This document shows, piece by piece, positions 34,716 to 43,438 of a stretch of 64,000 nucleotides of DNA (position 1 is its first letter; each line of letters begins with the position of its first letter). This stretch comes from an uncultured Lachnospiraceae bacterium. GTDB taxonomy: Bacteria; Bacillota; Clostridia; Lachnospirales; Lachnospiraceae. The stretch covers positions 1 to 64,000 of the forward strand of contig CATLGW010000005.1 of the NCBI GenBank assembly GCA_949948715.1, read 5' to 3'. The notes below the pieces were generated by a model. It saw nothing but the letters and a program-made list of their open reading frames with translations. It did no database searches and was not told where the DNA came from. The translations under genes and the position numbers were made by a program.

Positions 34716-36042
34716 ATGATCATTGTCTGGGCCAACGACGGACAGCCCTGTGAAAAGAGAAGAATAGAGGAATTGGGATTTTCCATAAATCCTGCCAGGG
34801 ATTTGAGAAGCGGACGCCCGGGGGAGATTTCTGTTTGGGGGGGAGGTCTTTGTCGGGGGAAGCGATTCCGGCCGGGAGCTTTCGGCTCCGGGGGATACCG
34901 CGGCATTGCAGGTTCGGGAGAACGCTTCCTGTGAGGTCTACGATTTTGTGGGTTTTCTCACCAATGAGGACAATGATTTGATGGCGGTGTTTCCCAAGCA
35001 TTTTGCGGTGCAGAATCCGGAGGCGGACGCGGCCCTTTTATTCCGTGTGATCAACCGGCACCGGCAGCGCAGACCGGATTGCTACATAGGGGAGAGGTAC
35101 GGGGAGGCCTTTTCCTCCGACTATCCCTTTGCGGCCTTTTTCGGCATCTATGAATATTACAGCAGATTCGGGCTGTATGTGCAAAGCAGGCAGTTTGTGA
35201 AGCCGGGCACGGGGGGAAGGGTAAGCTGGCGGGATACCCTGAGGCTGGCGGGAATATATCTGTCGGGGGAAGAGCCGGTCCTTTACCCCTTGTACCACAG
35301 GACAAAATACGTGTTCTCCGATTTCCTGACGGAGTGCATGATCTTTGCCATCGACTATACCCTGGAGAAGTTCGGGTGTTTTCTGGGGCTGCCCCGGACG
35401 GGGAGGGCGTTTCCCGAGACGGATTTTCTAAGTGAGAGGGAAGCCGTGACGGAGACGCTGATACGCCTGAGAGAGGGGGAGTTTCGGGATGAGCAGCGGG
35501 GGCTTTTTGATCACTTGATCGCCTATTTTTCCTCGATTCGGGAGGGAGGCGGCTTCTATTTCAAATTCTACGGTTTTTCTTCCGTGTGGGAGGATATGGT
35601 GCGGGAATATCTCAACCGGAATTTCAGCAGGGCTACGGAACAGGGGATGGTCTTTGACAGAAGGAGGGCGGCGGGGCTTACCTTTGAGAAGACGGCCTTT
35701 TGTGTAAATCTGGCGGCGCCGGGTCAGAGGATAGAGCCGGACGCTTACGCCGTGTGGGGGGAGGAACAGTATATCCTGGACGCCAAGTATTACACGGCAG
35801 TGGGCGGACTGGATTACAAGCAGACGGTATACCATATGTTCCTGTGCGGTATGAAAAGGGGAGCGGATGGTGAAAATCCGCTCTTTCGAAGGACGCACAC
35901 GGCCCTGGTACTGCCGGGTAGGAAGCGGGAAAGCAGGCTGCATTTAAAACCGGATCCCCGCTTCGGCAGGGGCCTGGAGGGCGTGAGGATATGGGAGGAA
36001 TACCTGGATATCCGGGAGGTAATGGAGGACTACGACAGATAG
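34716..36042 (+). CDS. LlaJI-like restriction endonuclease subunit, frameshifted at a G7 run
   Basis: The gene begins at ATG 34716 (GGGAGGA five bases before), reads 41 codons to VW, then loses frame at seven G (34837-34843) and stops at 34934. The rest (TAALQVRENASCEVYDFVGFL onwards to 36042) is in the other frame. That frame is open only from 34807 and has no ATG start near; TTG 34906 is a poor alternative giving 378 residues. With six G the product would be one 441-residue protein. The nuclease core is PDAYAV followed by ILDAKYY, a PD-(D/E)xK site (Asp at 35740, Asp at 35779, Lys at 35785). Family call: LlaJI R2-type, partner of the McrB-like protein. It may be phase-variable, inactivated, or miscalled by sequencing. 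Confidence 0.8.
34837..34843 (+). repeat. Homopolymer G7 at the frameshift
   Basis: Seven consecutive G inside the 5' part of the nuclease gene. Removing one G joins the two frames, turning ISVW-GGG into ISVW-GG-EVFVGG. Confidence 0.85.
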
Positions 36043-36077
36043 CCCCGGGCAAAAAGCGGGGTTCATTGGCGAACGAA

Positions 36078-37499
36078 TCACCGGGTCGTTCCCGGAGGCA
36101 GCATGGCGCACAGGGCCTGGTAGATTTCCAGGGTGGCCTCCTCGGTGTAGCCGCTGAAATAGTAGACATTGCTTTCCGTCTCAATCCGCAGGAAGGCCTC
36201 GGCCATGGGATTTAAGCATTTTTCCACTCTGCCCTCGGCGCTGTTTCGGAAGGTTCCCTTCTCCAGGGTGCTCATGTTGGTGCCGTGGACCTTGGAGCCC
36301 TTGGGCAGCTCCGTGCAGAGAGCAGCCGAGAGGATGGAGTCCAAGGGGACGGCGTACTCCGTGTTCAGATGCTCCGCCACCAGCGTCTCTCCCTGCAGGG
36401 TCAGGTTTAGGGGGGTAAATTCCTCCAGAAGGAGCCATACGCAGGACAGGGGGATGGCCAAGAGCGCCAGGACGGTGAGGGCGCTGAAGGTCTTGCCTAT
36501 GGGGGTGGCCATATTCACGGTGGTTCCCAGGCCCACTCTTTTCTCCACTATGGCGCGGCGGTCCCCGGGGTTGTAGTACAATATGCCGCCGATCCAGCCT
36601 TTTTCCTCCTGTTCCTCCAGAAGCGGGTCCCGTTTATCCGCGTACAGCCGCTTCAGCTTTTCCTTCCTGGCTCCCAGGAGGCAGGTAAAGGCCAGGGAGA
36701 TGAGACAGAGAGTAATGCTTCCCAGCATACAGAGCCAGAAGCCGGTCCGGTCCGAGGGATGGGGACGCAGGAAATAGAACAGCAGGACGGCTGTGAACCC
36801 GGTCATGAGGCAGCAGTTTGCCAGCCAGAACCTTTTCCAGAGCTTCTTGTTGGCCCGGGAGAAGTTTACGTTCACATCGCTGTCCCTGCTGATGACCTGG
36901 GCTTTCATGCGGTCCGTCCACAGGGCGCAGCCCATAAGAAACAGATTGAAAGCGGCGTAGACCGCGATGATTACCCCGTAGGACCAGAGTCTCTGTCCGT
37001 GGAGGCAAAGGAGCGCGCAGGCGGCCAGGCCCAGATTCAGGGCGGCCAGGGGCAAAAGCTCTCCGGGGCGCAGGGTGCGTATATGGCCCGCCTCCCGGAT
37101 CTCGTAAAAGCTGGGGGTCTCGCATTCCGAAGGGACGGCCCGGGACTGCTTGATTGCCTTCACCCGGTTAAAACTCTGGGCGTAGGGCAGACAGCACACC
37201 CCGATCAGGGCCAGGGTCCAGATCATCCAGACGGTGAGGGAGACGGAGGTATAGGGGATGAGCGGGGTGGCCAGGGGGATCAGGGCCATGACTGCCAGAA
37301 TCCGCTTCATTTTCTTTTTGTAGGTCTGAATGATTTCTTCTTTCTCCTGGTCGGTGAGCCATTCCCGGGAGATCCGGATTCCGAACAGAGAACCCTTCTG
37401 CTCTTCCAGGGCGGCCATCTGGAAGAAATACAGGATGGGGAGCACGGGGTACAGCCCCACGAACATAATGACGGTCAGTATGATATTTGTTTCTTGCAT
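36078..37499 (-). CDS. Membrane protein of DUF5808/DUF1648-like type
   Basis: A 473-residue protein with about eight to ten hydrophobic segments. Near the start it has SLFGIRISREWLTDQEKEEIIQTYKKKMKR, and in the middle GWIGGILYYNPGDRRAIVEKRVGLGTTVNMA. Both patterns are common in Firmicute membrane proteins found beside YtrA-like GntR regulators. The C-terminal 110 residues look like a soluble PH-like domain. Its ATG is 25 bases after the stop of the GntR gene, with AAAGGAG before it. The function is unknown; an envelope-stress role is possible from context. Confidence 0.7.
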   Translation of the reverse strand: MQETNIILTVIMFVGLYPVLPILYFFQMAALEEQKGSLFGIRISREWLTDQEKEEIIQTYKKKMKRILAVMALIPLATPLIPYTSVSLTVWMIWTLALIGVCCLPYAQSFNRVKAIKQSRAVPSECETPSFYEIREAGHIRTLRPGELLPLAALNLGLAACALLCLHGQRLWSYGVIIAVYAAFNLFLMGCALWTDRMKAQVISRDSDVNVNFSRANKKLWKRFWLANCCLMTGFTAVLLFYFLRPHPSDRTGFWLCMLGSITLCLISLAFTCLLGARKEKLKRLYADKRDPLLEEQEEKGWIGGILYYNPGDRRAIVEKRVGLGTTVNMATPIGKTFSALTVLALLAIPLSCVWLLLEEFTPLNLTLQGETLVAEHLNTEYAVPLDSILSAALCTELPKGSKVHGTNMSTLEKGTFRNSAEGRVEKCLNPMAEAFLRIETESNVYYFSGYTEEATLEIYQALCAMLPPGTTR

Positions 37500-37524
37500 T
37501 GTGACTCCTTTCTGCGGTCCGGGG

Positions 37525-37893
37525 CTATGGGTAGAGCTCTCTGCAGAGACTTGCGAATTCTTCCCCGGTCATTCCGCTTACCTTGGCTTCCGAAATAATC
37601 TGCTTTAAGAGCTCCCTGCTCTGGGCGGAAAGCCCCCTGACCTGGGAGAAATCCTCCCGCACTCGGGCGCCGTTTCGCCTGTCCGCCAGAATGTAGCCCT
37701 CCTGCTTCAGGGCCTGGTAGGCCTTGCTGACGGTCATGGCGTTGATGCCGATCTCGTCCGCCAGGGCCCGAACCGTGGGCAGCGGCTCGCCGGGACTTAA
37801 GCTTCCGTCCGAGATGCCCTGTATGATTTGATTGCGTATCTGTTGATAGATGGGAATGTCCGAGGACTCCCGAATTGCGATGATCAAAGGCAT
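37525..37893 (-). CDS. YtrA-type GntR family transcriptional regulator
   Basis: A 122-residue repressor. Its N-terminal winged helix is clear: IPIYQQIRNQIIQGISDGSL, then LPTVRALADEIGINAMTVSKAYQALKQEGYI and the wing NGARV. The short C-terminal part matches the YtrA subgroup, which lacks a large effector domain. AGGAGG is directly upstream of the ATG at 37893. It is the first gene of a two-gene minus-strand operon and lies next to a large palindrome that is probably its own operator. Confidence 0.92.
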   Translation of the reverse strand: MPLIIAIRESSDIPIYQQIRNQIIQGISDGSLSPGEPLPTVRALADEIGINAMTVSKAYQALKQEGYILADRRNGARVREDFSQVRGLSAQSRELLKQIISEAKVSGMTGEEFASLCRELYP

Positions 37894-37920
37894 TCCTCCT
37901 CTCTGTGCCGGTAACGGCGC

Positions 37921-37965
37921 TTTTGTATTATTTGTATTAATTAGAATAATACAAATAATACAAAA
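37921..37965 (-). promoter_or_regulatory. Perfect 19-bp-arm palindrome, GntR operator over its own promoter
   Basis: TTTTGTATTATTTGTATTA (37921-37939) and its exact complement (37947-37965) flank seven bases. On the minus strand TTGACA (37971-37966) and TATTCT (37948-37943), 17 bp apart, overlap the palindrome. A bound repressor would therefore block its own transcription. Confidence 0.85.
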
Positions 37966-37987
37966 TGTCAAGGGGGAAAGGAACGGA

Positions 37988-38015
37988 TTGTATTTTCGAC
38001 GGTTGATGATATAAT
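37988..38015 (+). promoter_or_regulatory. Sigma-A promoter of the GH13 glucosidase gene
   Basis: TTGTAT (37988-37993) and perfect TATAAT (38010-38015), 16 bp apart, lie next to the GntR palindrome and 67 bp before the gene. Confidence 0.6.
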
Positions 38016-38082
38016 GAGAGGAAGAGCGGAGCTCATCGGCACAGGGGCGAATGCGGAATATAAAAAGGAGGAATAGGTTCAC

Positions 38083-39738
38083 ATGACGGAAAGCAAATCT
38101 CTTCCCTGGTGGAAGGAAGCGGTGGTTTACCAGATCTATCCCAGAAGTTTTCAAGACAGCGACGGCGACGGGGTGGGCGATCTCAAGGGAATCACGGACA
38201 GGCTTGACTATTTGAAGGAGCTGGGCATCGACGTGATCTGGCTCTCGCCGGTGTACCGGTCTCCCAATGCGGACAACGGCTACGACATCTCCGACTACCG
38301 GGCCATACAGGAGGAATTCGGCGGCATGGAGGATTTTGACAGGCTGCTGGAAAAAGCCCACGGGCTGGGGATTCGGATTATGATGGATCTGGTGGTGAAC
38401 CACACCTCCGACGAGCATTTTTGGTTTGCGGAGAGCCGGAAAGGGAAGGACAATCCCTACCGGGACTATTATATCTGGAGAGAGGGAAGGGCGGGAGGCC
38501 CTCCCAACGACTGGAAGGCCTCCTTCGGGGGTTCGGCCTGGGAGTACGATGAAATTACGGGTATGTACTATCTCCACTCCTTCCACAAAAAGCAGCCGGA
38601 CTTAAATTGGGAGAACGAAGCCGTGCGTCATGCCGTCTACGATATGATGCGCTGGTGGTTTGACAAGGGGATTGACGGCTTCCGCATGGATGTGATCAGC
38701 ATGATTTCCAAGGACTGGAGGTATTTTGACCGGCATCCAAAGGACGGAAGTCTGTGGGAGTTTTCCGTGAACGGCCCCAGGGTCCATGAGTTCCTGCAGG
38801 AGATGAACAAAGAGGTGCTCTCCCGGTACGACTGCATAACCGTGGGGGAGACCGCGGGCGTCACCATAGAGGAGGCGAAGCGCTACGCCGGGGAGACTGG
38901 GGGAGAGCTGAATATGGTCTTCCAGTTTGAGCATGTCTGTCTGGGGGACGGCAGGTTTGGGAAATGGAACGATACCCCGGTGGATTTGCGGGAATTCAAG
39001 GCCGTCATGGGAAAGTGGCAGACCCTTCTTGCGGGGAAGGCCTGGAACAGCCTTTACCTGGGCAATCACGACCAGCCTCGCTCCGTCTCCCGTTTTGGGG
39101 ACGACAGGCCGGAATATCGCGAGCTGTCCGCCAAGATGCTGGCCCTGTGCCTGCATTTTATGCAGGGCACTCCCTATATCTACCAGGGGGAGGAGCTGGG
39201 AATGACCAATCCTTATTTTGAGAGACTGGAGGATTACAGAGACGTGGAGAGCCTGAACGCTTACCGCGAGCTGACGGAGGCGGGGCTTGTGGACGGGAAG
39301 GATATGCTTCGCTATATCGGGCAAAAGAGCAGGGACAACGCCAGGACTCCCATGCAGTGGGACGCCGGGGAGAATGCCGGATTTACCGGGGGAACTCCAT
39401 GGATCGGCTTAAATCCCAATTACGGGCAGGTAAACGCCGAGGTTCAGAGACGGGATCCGGATTCCGTGTTTCATTTCTATCGGAAGCTCATCCGGCTTCG
39501 GAAGGAGCACGAGATTATCATCCGCGGTTCCTTCCGGGATCTTTCCCCCGAGGATGAGAGCGTCTATGCCTACGAGAGGGAATATCGGGGGAAGCGGGTG
39601 AGGGTCCTGTGCAATTTCACGGACCGGACGGTCCCCTGTGAATGGAAGCTTTTGGATTCCGAAAGGCTGCTGATTCAAAACCGCGAGAACACGGAGAAGA
39701 CCCTTCTGCCCTATGAGGCCCTGGCCTTTTGGGTGTGA
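38083..39738 (+). CDS. GH13 alpha-glucosidase / oligo-1,6-glucosidase
   Basis: A 551-residue cytoplasmic enzyme that releases glucose from short alpha-glucosides such as isomaltose or maltose derivatives. The start WWKEAVVYQIYPRSFQDSDGDGVGDLKGI is typical of the GH13_31-type group. Catalytic residues are Asp203 (GFRMDVI), Glu256 (VGETAG) and Asp330 (GNHDQPR). AAAAAGGAGGAATAGG precedes ATG 38083. It converges with the LacI gene, leaving seven bases between the stop codons. Confidence 0.94.
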   Translation: MTESKSLPWWKEAVVYQIYPRSFQDSDGDGVGDLKGITDRLDYLKELGIDVIWLSPVYRSPNADNGYDISDYRAIQEEFGGMEDFDRLLEKAHGLGIRIMMDLVVNHTSDEHFWFAESRKGKDNPYRDYYIWREGRAGGPPNDWKASFGGSAWEYDEITGMYYLHSFHKKQPDLNWENEAVRHAVYDMMRWWFDKGIDGFRMDVISMISKDWRYFDRHPKDGSLWEFSVNGPRVHEFLQEMNKEVLSRYDCITVGETAGVTIEEAKRYAGETGGELNMVFQFEHVCLGDGRFGKWNDTPVDLREFKAVMGKWQTLLAGKAWNSLYLGNHDQPRSVSRFGDDRPEYRELSAKMLALCLHFMQGTPYIYQGEELGMTNPYFERLEDYRDVESLNAYRELTEAGLVDGKDMLRYIGQKSRDNARTPMQWDAGENAGFTGGTPWIGLNPNYGQVNAEVQRRDPDSVFHFYRKLIRLRKEHEIIIRGSFRDLSPEDESVYAYEREYRGKRVRVLCNFTDRTVPCEWKLLDSERLLIQNRENTEKTLLPYEALAFWV

Positions 39739-39745
39739 GAGCCCG

Positions 39746-40777
39746 TCATTTCTCTGTGGTCTCCCTCCGGAAGAAGACAGGCGGTATCACCTTGTGGACG
39801 GGATTTTCTAAGGCGGCGGGCCTTCTTTTCTTCTGCTCGTTCATCTGCTCCACCAGAAGGCTTACCGCCTCAAATGCCAGCTTGTCGACCTGCTGCCCCA
39901 TGGTGCTGATGGGCAGCACCGCCTCCCTGGATATGGGGGAGTTGTCAAATCCGATGATCAGATAATCCTCCGGCAGACGGCCGTATTTGCGCACCAGAAG
40001 ATTTAAGAGAACATTTGCGTGGGTGTCGCTGGAGAGGAAGATTCCCTTCTTAAGGCCGGCGTAGGCGGTCTCCAGGTGCTCAAACAGGGAGGAGATCTGC
40101 GCCTCGGCGGACTCGTAGGAAATGCCCAGCTCTCGGATGAGGATCTCGTGCTTCAGGTCATGCTCCGTGCAGAAATCGGAAAACGCCCGGATGCGCCCGT
40201 AGGCGGGAACCTCCTTCGGGGTGGGGGTGTTGATATGGATCAGAACGTCGCAGCGGTGCCTGGACAGTAGGCTTGTGGCCTGGTAGCCGCCCATGTAGTT
40301 GTCCGTGTTCACGCTGCTCACATATTCGTCCTCCCTCTCGATGGTCACGATGGGGATGGGAAGCTTTGCCAGTTCCAGGGAGGGCATGGTATGGCTCAAT
40401 ATAATCATGCCCTCGATCTTGTAGGCCAGAAGTTCTCTGATGTACTGTCTCTCTGTCTCCTCATTCTCATTTCCGATAAACACAAGGAATTTGTATCCGA
40501 AGGTCTCATAGGTGGCCAGAATCCGGTTGAGGATCTCCGAATAAAAGTGGTGGTACAGATCCGGTATGATGATTCCCACGAACTCGGTTTTGCCGTTGGC
40601 CAGGATTCGGGCCACCTTGTTCTCCTTGTAATTGAGCTTGACCAAAGCCTCCGATATGATCTGCTGATTCTCCAGGGTGAGAGAGTCGGGATTGTTGAAA
40701 TACCGGGATATGGTAGTCTTGGAAAAATTTGTGTATTTTGCAATGTCGTCAAAGGTTACGTTTTTTTTCTGTGCCAT
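39746..40777 (-). CDS. LacI family transcriptional regulator
   Basis: A 343-residue repressor with an N-terminal helix-turn-helix (VTFDDIAKYTNFSKTTISRYFNN) and hinge helix (NKVARILANGKT), then a periplasmic-binding-protein-like effector domain (VGIIIPDLYHHFYSEIL). It is divergent from the sucrose/raffinose-type operon that starts at 41068 and probably controls it. The effector sugar is not known. Confidence 0.94.
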   Translation of the reverse strand: MAQKKNVTFDDIAKYTNFSKTTISRYFNNPDSLTLENQQIISEALVKLNYKENKVARILANGKTEFVGIIIPDLYHHFYSEILNRILATYETFGYKFLVFIGNENEETERQYIRELLAYKIEGMIILSHTMPSLELAKLPIPIVTIEREDEYVSSVNTDNYMGGYQATSLLSRHRCDVLIHINTPTPKEVPAYGRIRAFSDFCTEHDLKHEILIRELGISYESAEAQISSLFEHLETAYAGLKKGIFLSSDTHANVLLNLLVRKYGRLPEDYLIIGFDNSPISREAVLPISTMGQQVDKLAFEAVSLLVEQMNEQKKRRPAALENPVHKVIPPVFFRRETTEK

Positions 40778-41067
40778 AATTGCCGTGCCTTTCTCCGGTC
40801 AACGGCATTAGATTTTAATGTCGTCGACGATATATCCTGCTTTCATCATAGCAAAACAGAAAATAAATGGCAAGACGGAATCGGTTAAGTGACCGGTTTT
40901 GCAACATTTGCATAATTTGCGGCTCCCGAAATCAGCGTTTTTCACAAAAATAAAGTTCCCCGTTGACGTATTTTACCCTAAATGTTACCATATACTTACA
41001 AAAGTAACCGGTTACTTTACCGGTTGCGAAAAAGGTAGGAAAAAGTAGATATGAGGAGGAAAGAGCA
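40778..41067. promoter_or_regulatory. Divergent control region with LacI-type operators
   Basis: A perfect 18-bp palindrome AAAGTAACCGGTTACTTT lies at 41001-41018. Two further ACCGGTT copies are at 40892-40898 and 41019-41025. The lacI promoter on the minus strand is TTGCCA (40873-40868) with TATGAT (40850-40845), 17 bp apart. A second, different palindrome TCGTCGACGA (40821-40830) lies in the lacI leader. For the plus operon TTGACG (40963-40968) with TACCAT (40986-40991) is a candidate, putting the large palindrome just after the start of transcription. Confidence 0.75.
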
Positions 41068-42438
41068 ATGAAAAGAAAAGCGGTATCACGCATTTCGCTG
41101 GGACTTTCACTGGCGCTTCTGTCAACCGCGCTGTCAGGGTGCACCTTCGGTTTCGCAAGTGATCCGGACGACCCCAACGAGGCGGTAAAGGAAGAAACCA
41201 TCGACACCTCGGTGGACACCTTCCAGTATGACAGCTCTCTGGAGGGGACTCAGATCACGCTGTTAAACACAAAGGCGGAAATCCAGGTGGCCCTTGAGAA
41301 GGTGGGAGCTGTCTTTGAGGAGCGGTCGGGAGTCCATGTGGAGGTCATGCCGGTGACGGACGGAGATTCGCCCTACACCAAGATGGTCAGCCTGTACAAT
41401 TCGGGGAATCCCCCTACTTTGTCCATCCTGGACACCACGGATGTAATAGCCCTGGCCCAGGAGAAGGCGGCAGACCTGTCGGAGGAGGCCTGGATCGCGG
41501 AGGCGGAGGGGTATCTCACGGAGGTAAACGGAAAGGTCTACAGTCTGCCTCTGTGTATTGAGGGCAGAGGAATTATCTACAACAAGACCGTCATCGAGGA
41601 GACGCTGGGAGAGCCCTTTGATCCGGCTTCCATCTCCACCCTGGAGGAGTTTGAGGCTCTGCTTAAGAGACTGGCAGCGGCGGGAATGGAGAGGCCTCTT
41701 TCCCTGGCGAAGGAGGACTGGTCCCTGGGGGCCCATCAGCTCCAGTACATCTACGAGACCTATGACGGCACCTCCGAGGGAGCCCGGGAAGTGATCGAGC
41801 AGATCAAGGCAGGGGAGCTTGACCTGGCAGGCTATGACCGTTTGAACGAGTTTCTCAATGCCTTTGACATTTTGAAGCAGTACAATGTGTCCGCCAAGGA
41901 TCCTCTGGGGGCGGATTACGACGAGATGGCCATCGATCTGGCGGACGGCAAGACGGCCCTGTGGTTCAACGGGAACTGGGCGTGGCCGAACCTGGCGGAG
42001 GCGGGGGCCGAGACCGAGGACGAATACGGCTTCCTGCCCTATTTCCTGAACAATGATCCCACGGATTTTGCCAATCAGATGATTCAGGGCTCTCCCTCCA
42101 AGCAGGTGATGCTGGACGGGCAGATGGCCACGGAGAAGCAGCAGGCCGCCGCCAAGGAGTTTTTAAACTGGCTGGTCTACAGTGAGATCGGACAGCAGAT
42201 GTTAGCCAGGACCTGCAATATCATTCCGCCCTTTCAGAACAACCCTTACGAGCCGGCGGACCCCCTTAGCCGGGATATCTATGAGAAGGTGCATCAGGGA
42301 ATGGCGTTCAACGCTTCCGCCATTGTGCCCAACGACCACTGGGCCATTTTGGGGGCGGCCATGCAGAAATACCTGGCGGGCCGCAGTGACAGGCAGGAGC
42401 TCACGGAATCCATCCAGGCCTATTGGGATGAGCAGTAA
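41068..42438 (+). CDS. Sugar ABC transporter substrate-binding lipoprotein
   Basis: A 456-residue family-1 extracellular solute-binding protein. The signal ends in a lipobox ALSGC (Cys25). The mature protein shows the cluster pattern of MsmE-like binders (FEERSGVHVEVMPVTDG, EEAWIAEAEGYLTEVNGKVYSLPL, KTALWFNGNW). As first gene of the operon with GH32 and GH36, it probably binds sucrose-type oligosaccharides such as raffinose, stachyose or fructo-oligosaccharides. GAGGAAAGAG precedes the ATG. Confidence 0.92.
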   Translation: MKRKAVSRISLGLSLALLSTALSGCTFGFASDPDDPNEAVKEETIDTSVDTFQYDSSLEGTQITLLNTKAEIQVALEKVGAVFEERSGVHVEVMPVTDGDSPYTKMVSLYNSGNPPTLSILDTTDVIALAQEKAADLSEEAWIAEAEGYLTEVNGKVYSLPLCIEGRGIIYNKTVIEETLGEPFDPASISTLEEFEALLKRLAAAGMERPLSLAKEDWSLGAHQLQYIYETYDGTSEGAREVIEQIKAGELDLAGYDRLNEFLNAFDILKQYNVSAKDPLGADYDEMAIDLADGKTALWFNGNWAWPNLAEAGAETEDEYGFLPYFLNNDPTDFANQMIQGSPSKQVMLDGQMATEKQQAAAKEFLNWLVYSEIGQQMLARTCNIIPPFQNNPYEPADPLSRDIYEKVHQGMAFNASAIVPNDHWAILGAAMQKYLAGRSDRQELTESIQAYWDEQ

Positions 42439-42565
42439 AAGCTTGAGCATCTGCCCGGACAGCGCCCAGAACAATGACCGGCTATGCCTTTCAGCCGGGC
42501 CATGTTCTGCCAGGCAAGGCGCAGGAAGGGAAGATGCGGAACTATATTAGTAGGAGGATAAGGAT

Positions 42566-43438
42566 ATGAAATCAAAAAGTAATGGGAAGGATTTCTGCAT
42601 ATTTGCATTGCCCGGGCTGTTCTGCTTTCTGGCGGTTCTCATCGTTCCCTTTCTCTACGGCGTGTATCTGACGCTCACGGACTGGAACGGCGTATCCCAG
42701 GAGAAAAACTTTACGGGGCTTAAAAATTTTGCGGCGGTGATGCGGGACGGTCAGTTTTGGAGCTCGCTGCTTCTGACCTTTAAATATGTGATCTTTGTGG
42801 TGGTGATCGTGAATGTGCTTGCCTTCGGAATCGCATGGCTTCTGACCCGGGGCATGAAAGGGCAGAACTTTTTCCGGGCCGGGTTTTTTACTCCGAACCT
42901 GATCGGAGGCATTGTGCTGGGATATATCTGGCAGTTTGTGTTTTCCAGAGTGTTCGTGAGCATAGGCGAGGCCACGGGATGGAGTATGTTCGAGGCCTCC
43001 TGGCTCTCGGATCCGGGAAAGGCCTTCGCGGCCTTGGTGCTGGTGAGTGTGTGGCAGCTTTCCGGGTACATGATACTGATCTATGTGGCAGGGTTCATGG
43101 GGCTCTCCGAGGATGTGATGGAGGCGGCCAGCATAGACGGGGCGGCGGGTTTGGTCAAGCTGAAGAATATAATCATGCCCCTGATGATGTCCTCCATCAC
43201 CATCTGTCTGTTTTTGACCCTCTCCCGGGCGTTCATGGTGTATGACGTGAACCTTTCCCTCACCGGGGGGGCGCCCTACGGAACCACGGAGATGGCGGCC
43301 ATGCATGTGTATGAGAAGGCCTTCACCTCCAGGCAGTTCGGGGTAGGCCAGGCGGAGGCCCTGATTTTGTTTGTGATTACCGCGTGCATCAGCGGACTTC
43401 AGGTATATCTGACCAAGAGAAAGGAGGTCGAGGCGTAA
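42566..43438 (+). CDS. Sugar ABC transporter permease (MsmF-like)
   Basis: A 290-residue inner-membrane permease with six hydrophobic segments. The EAA loop MEAASIDGAAGLVKLKNIIMP is in the expected place, about two thirds along. It lies 127 bp after the binding-protein gene, with AGGAGGATAAGG before ATG 42566, and its stop overlaps the next start (TAATG). Confidence 0.93.
   Translation: MKSKSNGKDFCIFALPGLFCFLAVLIVPFLYGVYLTLTDWNGVSQEKNFTGLKNFAAVMRDGQFWSSLLLTFKYVIFVVVIVNVLAFGIAWLLTRGMKGQNFFRAGFFTPNLIGGIVLGYIWQFVFSRVFVSIGEATGWSMFEASWLSDPGKAFAALVLVSVWQLSGYMILIYVAGFMGLSEDVMEAASIDGAAGLVKLKNIIMPLMMSSITICLFLTLSRAFMVYDVNLSLTGGAPYGTTEMAAMHVYEKAFTSRQFGVGQAEALILFVITACISGLQVYLTKRKEVEA

Noticed and set aside
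30526..36042. Mobile element carrying the restriction operon
   Set aside because: No integrase, transposase, tRNA end or flanking repeats were seen; transfer remains possible but nothing in the window shows it.
34906..36042. A complete nuclease gene starting at TTG 34906
   Set aside because: The ribosome site is weak and the protein would lack about 60 N-terminal residues that are readable in the two frames upstream; the frameshift explanation fits better.
36043..36061. Terminator between the nuclease gene and the convergent membrane protein gene (CCCCG/CGGGG)
   Set aside because: Only five base pairs and no T run on either strand.
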